Source of the DNA: Acidobacteriota bacterium | GTDB taxonomy: Bacteria > Acidobacteriota > Terriglobia > Terriglobales > Acidobacteriaceae | Direction: 5' to 3' | Length of the DNA stretch: 11,298 bases | Assembly (NCBI GenBank): GCA_021798235.1 | Contig: JAJZMO010000113.1 | Span: 1-11,298, forward strand | Shown here: positions 8,292-11,298 of the stretch, piece after piece | Layout: the number at the start of each line of letters is the position of its first letter | Position numbering within the stretch: position 1 is the first letter of the stretch | Program-made: the position numbers and the translations under genes | The notes under the pieces: generated by a model | Database searches by the model: none | The model's input: the letters and a program-made list of their open reading frames with translations, nothing else | What the model was told of the DNA's origin: nothing

Positions 8292-9206
8292 CTAGGCGCT
8301 GGGTTCGGTTTTCATCGCTCCGGTCAGACTGCGCACTGCGTCCACGGAGTTTTGCGCGCACCAGTCGCGCAGACCGCGCGCGATGCGCTCCACGGCACGG
8401 GGGTCTGCGTAGCTGGCCGTGCCAACTTGCACAGCAGTAGCGCCAGCCAGGAGAAACTCCACTGCATCTTCAGCGGTGTGAATGCCGCCCATACCGATGA
8501 CGGGGATGGAGACAGAGCGTGATGCCTCCCAAACCATGCGCAGCGCGATGGGCTTGATGGCCGGGCCGGAAAGCCCGCCGGTAATGTTGGCCAGACGCGG
8601 ACGGCGCGTGTGCACATCAATCGAGAGCGAAAGAAATGTATTGACGAGGGAGAGTGCGTCTGCACCAGCTTCTTCTGCTGCGCGCGCCATCTCCGCGATG
8701 CTGGTTACGTTGGGCGAGAGCTTGACGATGATGGGACGTCGCGCAACAGACTTTACATTTGCCACTAATTCAAAGAGCAGATTCGCGTTGGTACCGAAGA
8801 CCATGCCGCCGGAGTGGGTGTTGGGGCAGGATGCGTTCAACTCATAGGCGGCGATGCCGTCGTAGTCATTCAGCGCTTTGACGACGGCGAAGTAGTCGGC
8901 GATGGTATAGCCAAAGACATTCGCGATGGCCGGGCAGGGCAGCTTTTGGATCGCAGGCAGTTTTTCTTCAATGAAGGCATCCACGCCCAGGTTTTGCAGG
9001 CCGATGGCGTTGAGCATGCCGGAAGCGGTTTCAATAAGGCGGGGTGCGGCGTTGCCGGGCATCGGCTCGCGCGAAAGCCCCTTGGTGACGAAGCCGCCGA
9101 TGGCTTCGAAGTGAAGAATCTCCTCAAACTCCACGCCGTAGCCAAAGGTGCCGCTGGCGGCCAGCACTGGATTGCGCAACTCCATGCCGCAGAGCGGAAC
9201 GCGCAT
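8292..9206 (-). CDS. pyrD: Dihydroorotate dehydrogenase, class 1B catalytic subunit
   Basis: This FMN enzyme oxidises dihydroorotate to orotate in pyrimidine synthesis. I chose ATG 9206, giving 304 residues that begin MRVPLCGMELRNPVLAASG, as expected for the family; the frame is open back to 9314, but those 36 extra residues look unrelated. Visible motifs are SGTFGYG, VTKGLS (FMN lysine), the PRLIETASGMLNAIGLQN block, active-site ELNASCPN with Cys127, KLSPNV, GGLSGPAIKP, and GMGGIHTAEDAVEFLLAGA then VQVGTA for the FMN phosphate. The catalytic Cys instead of Ser, and the lack of an N-terminal membrane helix, make it class 1 (soluble) rather than class 2. Class 1B normally pairs with the iron-sulfur flavoprotein PyrK, which is not in this window. 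The start lies 7 nt after the upstream phosphatase stop, so the two genes are probably co-transcribed. No clear ribosome site is seen. Confidence 0.93.
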   Translation of the reverse strand: MRVPLCGMELRNPVLAASGTFGYGVEFEEILHFEAIGGFVTKGLSREPMPGNAAPRLIETASGMLNAIGLQNLGVDAFIEEKLPAIQKLPCPAIANVFGYTIADYFAVVKALNDYDGIAAYELNASCPNTHSGGMVFGTNANLLFELVANVKSVARRPIIVKLSPNVTSIAEMARAAEEAGADALSLVNTFLSLSIDVHTRRPRLANITGGLSGPAIKPIALRMVWEASRSVSIPVIGMGGIHTAEDAVEFLLAGATAVQVGTASYADPRAVERIARGLRDWCAQNSVDAVRSLTGAMKTEPSA

Positions 9207-9213
9207 GTCAGGT

Positions 9214-10845
9214 TCATTGGAGCGGGTTGCCGGTGTGCGATTCAAGCGGATGCCTTCTGTTTTGGTGTGGCGGAAGAGCGTGATGCGAACGGTGGCCTGC
9301 ATGTATGATCGCACGATTGCGCTTATGCGGCAGAGGCGTTTGTTTTTCCGGGTGCAGCGCCATCGTCAAAACTTGGCCTACGCTGGCCGAAGGCTGGTTG
9401 ACCCCGAGCAGTGCGGCAAAGGTTGCGGCCAGGTCCACCGGCTCCACGCGTTGCGGATAAATGCCGGGCACAAAGGCCGAACCGTAAAATCCGAGCGGAA
9501 CGTGGCGGTCATAGGAGTAGGGGCTGTAATGATTGGTTCCGTGTGCCATGGCTCCAATCTCAAAGGCATCGGGGATCACCATGACATACCAGCCGCCGTT
9601 GGGTGTGTAGCTGTGCGCCAGCAAGCGGCCAAACTCGGAAGGCGGCAGACCTGGCTCCTTGGAAGCGAGTTGTCTGCGCGTGTAGCTGCGGAAGAGTGCA
9701 GGCTCTGGCGCAAGCCGCACCGCGCTGGAGTGGATGGTGCTATCAGCCGCCCCGCTCGAGGGGTTCTGCGCGATGCGCAAAGAGGCGAAGGCTGCGGGCA
9801 GCGCTTGCTGGACTGCGCGCTCGGCCTCCTGTTCATTCAATCCCGCACGCTCAAAAATCGGCTCGTTGAGTGAGAGATAGGGTAGTTGCTGGTGCGAGAG
9901 CATGTAGGGGAAGGTTTGTCCGGGCGAGAATTGTTGATTCATCGCATCATTGAGCGAGGCAATCAGTTTTTTTAAATTCACCTGAGTGCCGGGAATGCCC
10001 AACTGCGCGGCGACATCGGGAACCGGAGCGATGCCGTGGTCTGCGCTGAGAGCGATCCAGACATTCTTCAGCCCGCCGGGGACGGTCTGGTCGAGCCATG
10101 AAAAAAATTGATCGAGGCTGACGTCAAGCTGATCGACCAGCTCACGCTGCAAGGGCGAGTCCGGCCCGACGGCGTGGCCGAGGATGTCCGTGGACGAGAT
10201 GCTGATGGTGAGCACATCGGTGACGCTGTTAGTGCCGAGTTTTTCGCCTTGAATCAGCGCACGAGCAAAGTCCAGTTCATAGCGGATGCCTGCCGCCGTC
10301 GGACCGACCGAGGCGAAGAATGGATCGCTGGCGGAGACGCCGGCCTCTGTGCGCGCCTGGTTTGCGCGACCGCTGTTGTTGAAGGCAACCGCCCAGTCTG
10401 GCAGCGCGCGCATGTAGTAGGAGGAGGTGATGAACTGGCCCGTGCGCTTGGCTCCGTCGGCGGGGCCGACGAGAAAATAGCGGGGATCTTCGACCGACGA
10501 GATGGGCCGCTGGCTGTTGCGGGTCAAATCCCACCAGTCATTGCTGGAGATGCCGTGGCCGTCGGTGTAGGCCCCTGTGGCTAGTGTGGCGTGGCCGGGC
10601 GAGGTCTTGGTGTTGGCGTAGTTGAAGTAGCAGTTGGGGAAGTAGGCACCCTCATCCAGAAAGAGACGGAAGCCGCGGTCTTTGAAGTCGCTGCGGTAGC
10701 GCTCCAAGTAATCCTCGCGGAACTGATCGATGACCAGCAGGATGACGAGTTTGGGATGAGCGTCATACGCGCTGGCGGCTGCGGGCATTGCGTTCAAAAA
10801 GGGGAGCAGCACGGAGAGGAGGCAGGCGAAGATTCGTTGAGTCAT
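9214..10845 (-). CDS. Secreted PafA-like alkaline phosphatase superfamily phosphohydrolase, with internal deletion and unusual tail
   Basis: I chose ATG 10845 (543 residues) because it begins a signal peptide (MTQRIFACLLSVLLPF, cleaved near ASA|Y at 26); the frame is open to 11151 but that part has no signal. The mature protein has a complete two-metal site of the superfamily: Asp40 (VIDQFREDY), nucleophile Thr81 (NTKTSPGH), Asn102 (SNDWWD), Asp220 and His224 (STDILGH), Asp269-His270 (SADHG) and His439 (GTNHYSPYSYD). The D40-T81-N102 spacing equals that of Elizabethkingia PafA as I recall it (D38, T79, N100). It should hydrolyse phosphate esters outside the cytoplasm. Two oddities: Asn102 to Asp220 is about 87 residues shorter than in PafA, with the Lys-x-Arg motif missing, and a His-rich 46-residue tail follows the usual family end. 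It is probably co-transcribed with pyrD. Confidence 0.88.
   Translation of the reverse strand: MTQRIFACLLSVLLPFLNAMPAAASAYDAHPKLVILLVIDQFREDYLERYRSDFKDRGFRLFLDEGAYFPNCYFNYANTKTSPGHATLATGAYTDGHGISSNDWWDLTRNSQRPISSVEDPRYFLVGPADGAKRTGQFITSSYYMRALPDWAVAFNNSGRANQARTEAGVSASDPFFASVGPTAAGIRYELDFARALIQGEKLGTNSVTDVLTISISSTDILGHAVGPDSPLQRELVDQLDVSLDQFFSWLDQTVPGGLKNVWIALSADHGIAPVPDVAAQLGIPGTQVNLKKLIASLNDAMNQQFSPGQTFPYMLSHQQLPYLSLNEPIFERAGLNEQEAERAVQQALPAAFASLRIAQNPSSGAADSTIHSSAVRLAPEPALFRSYTRRQLASKEPGLPPSEFGRLLAHSYTPNGGWYVMVIPDAFEIGAMAHGTNHYSPYSYDRHVPLGFYGSAFVPGIYPQRVEPVDLAATFAALLGVNQPSASVGQVLTMALHPEKQTPLPHKRNRAIIHAGHRSHHALPPHQNRRHPLESHTGNPLQ
10455..10471. repeat. Perfect inverted repeat (7-bp arms, 3-nt loop) inside the phosphatase gene
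   Basis: CGTCGGC (10455-10461), GGG, then GCCGACG (10465-10471) form a perfect hairpin. It encodes part of the VGPADGA stretch, at the place where the protein appears to have lost a segment relative to PafA-like enzymes. The hairpin is seen directly; any role in the deletion is inference. GC-rich hairpins of this size also arise by chance. Confidence 0.6.
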
Positions 10846-10907
10846 GCGTATGTGTGCGCGGCACCAAAGCCCGCGTTGCAACCATGGTATCAAGTCACTG
10901 CGATGGG

Positions 10908-10935
10908 ATTGTAAAGATTCAGAGAACGCAGGCAA
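10908..10935 (-). promoter_or_regulatory. Candidate housekeeping promoter for the phosphatase-pyrD unit
   Basis: On the minus strand TTGCCT (10935-10930, four of six to TTGACA) and TACAAT (10913-10908, five of six to TATAAT) are separated by 16 nt. A start near 10901 would give a leader of about 55 nt before ATG 10845. It lies in the 97-nt gap shared with the divergent glycosyltransferase-like gene. The match is by eye. Confidence 0.38.
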
Positions 10936-10942
10936 TGCTAGC

Positions 10943-11298
10943 ATGGTCACCATGCACGACGTGGCTTTGCAGCCTGGAGAAGAAAGCCCTGACGCCCGCC
11001 GGGAGCCGATGCCCGCTGCGTTGCGCGGACTAATCATTTGGGTGCTCTGCACGCTTCTCTTTGAGCTGGCGTTGATTGCCATTGCGCCCCGGCTGCACTC
11101 CGGCAGCGTGTTGAAGCTGGCCAAAGACGCTTTATTTTTGCGCACGGGCAATGACGGCTCCTATTACATGGCGCAGGCCGATCAGGCTGCCCGCCAGCAT
11201 CCAAACGCCATCTACGAGACCGTATTTTTCCAACGTGGCGTGCGCTACATTTATCCGCCCACGGCTTTGCTGTTGTATCGCGCGTGGCAATGGGGCGC
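10943..11298 (+). CDS. N-terminus of a polytopic membrane protein, GT87/DUF2029-like (partial, runs off right edge)
   Basis: The frame is open from ATG 10943 to the end of the window, giving 118 residues with no stop; ATG 10952, three codons later, is an equally possible start, and neither has a clear ribosome site. A polar N-terminus of about 30 residues is followed by a hydrophobic helix (GLIIWVLCTLLFELALIAIAP), then an extracytoplasmic-looking segment with DGSYYMAQADQAARQ, and RYIYPPTALLLYRAW at the start of a second helix. The aspartate after the first helix and the aromatic-YPP motif before the next resemble GT87/DUF2029 polyprenol-phosphate-sugar-dependent glycosyltransferases, which build cell-envelope glycans. 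With only the first quarter or so visible, the family call is tentative, but the gene itself is convincing. It diverges from the phosphatase gene. Confidence 0.75.
   Translation, partial: MVTMHDVALQPGEESPDARREPMPAALRGLIIWVLCTLLFELALIAIAPRLHSGSVLKLAKDALFLRTGNDGSYYMAQADQAARQHPNAIYETVFFQRGVRYIYPPTALLLYRAWQWG

Noticed and set aside
7309..8361. Minus-strand open frame of about 350 codons opposite the Gfo/Idh/MocA gene.
   Set aside because: It mirrors a conserved oxidoreductase, and its translation is rich in His, Arg and Gln with no motif.
8814..9308. Plus-strand open frame of about 164 codons opposite pyrD.
   Set aside because: It is a shadow of pyrD; the residues do not resemble a folded family and no ribosome site is present.
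10846..11151. N-terminal extension of the phosphatase frame up to 11151.
   Set aside because: It would overlap the divergent membrane-protein gene and bury the signal peptide 102 residues inside the protein, so the start at 10845 is preferred.

Overview
This window most likely comes from the chromosome of an Acidobacteriota (Terriglobia-type) bacterium. That is an inference. It rests on the fairly GC-rich, densely coding DNA, on a secreted S53 acid protease ending in a C-terminal module I associate with acidobacterial secreted proteins (an Ig-like domain followed by a transmembrane hairpin and a GCSSS-type stretch), and on a PafA-like secreted phosphatase. No rRNA, tRNA, insertion sequence, CRISPR array or phage gene is visible. 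It reads as core and secretome chromosome rather than a mobile island.

Layout, left to right. (1) 1-1125 (+): the C-terminal two thirds of a FadE/VLCAD-type acyl-CoA dehydrogenase, cut by the left edge. (2) 1339-4176 (+): a large secreted pro-kumamolisin/sedolisin (S53) protease with its Glu, Asp, Asp and Ser active-site residues present. A long stem-loop follows its stop. (3) 4382-5298 (+): a two-gene unit with overlapping ATGA, made of an ECF sigma factor and an 81-residue zinc-finger anti-sigma-type protein. (4) 5328-7178 (-): ffh (SRP54 GTPase) and, 27 nt downstream, a small four-helix membrane protein of unknown function. (5) 7246-8280 (+): a YdgJ-like Gfo/Idh/MocA oxidoreductase, divergent from ffh. 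(6) 8292-10845 (-): a secreted PafA-like alkaline phosphatase superfamily enzyme followed by pyrD (class 1B dihydroorotate dehydrogenase). (7) 10943-11298 (+): the N-terminus of a membrane protein resembling GT87/DUF2029 glycosyltransferases, cut by the right edge.

The genes do not form one pathway. They cover fatty-acid oxidation, an extracytoplasmic stress or signalling pair, membrane-protein targeting, polyol/sugar redox, pyrimidine synthesis, and two secreted hydrolases (protease and phosphatase) suited to scavenging in acidic, nutrient-poor soil. I saw no clear undescribed multi-gene system. The most interesting points are the protease C-terminus, where two membrane helices and a lipobox-like Cys interrupt what looks like one beta-sandwich domain, and the phosphatase, which keeps the T/N/metal-site spacing of PafA but lacks the segment carrying its Lys-x-Arg phosphate-binding motif, with a perfect inverted repeat at the apparent deletion point.
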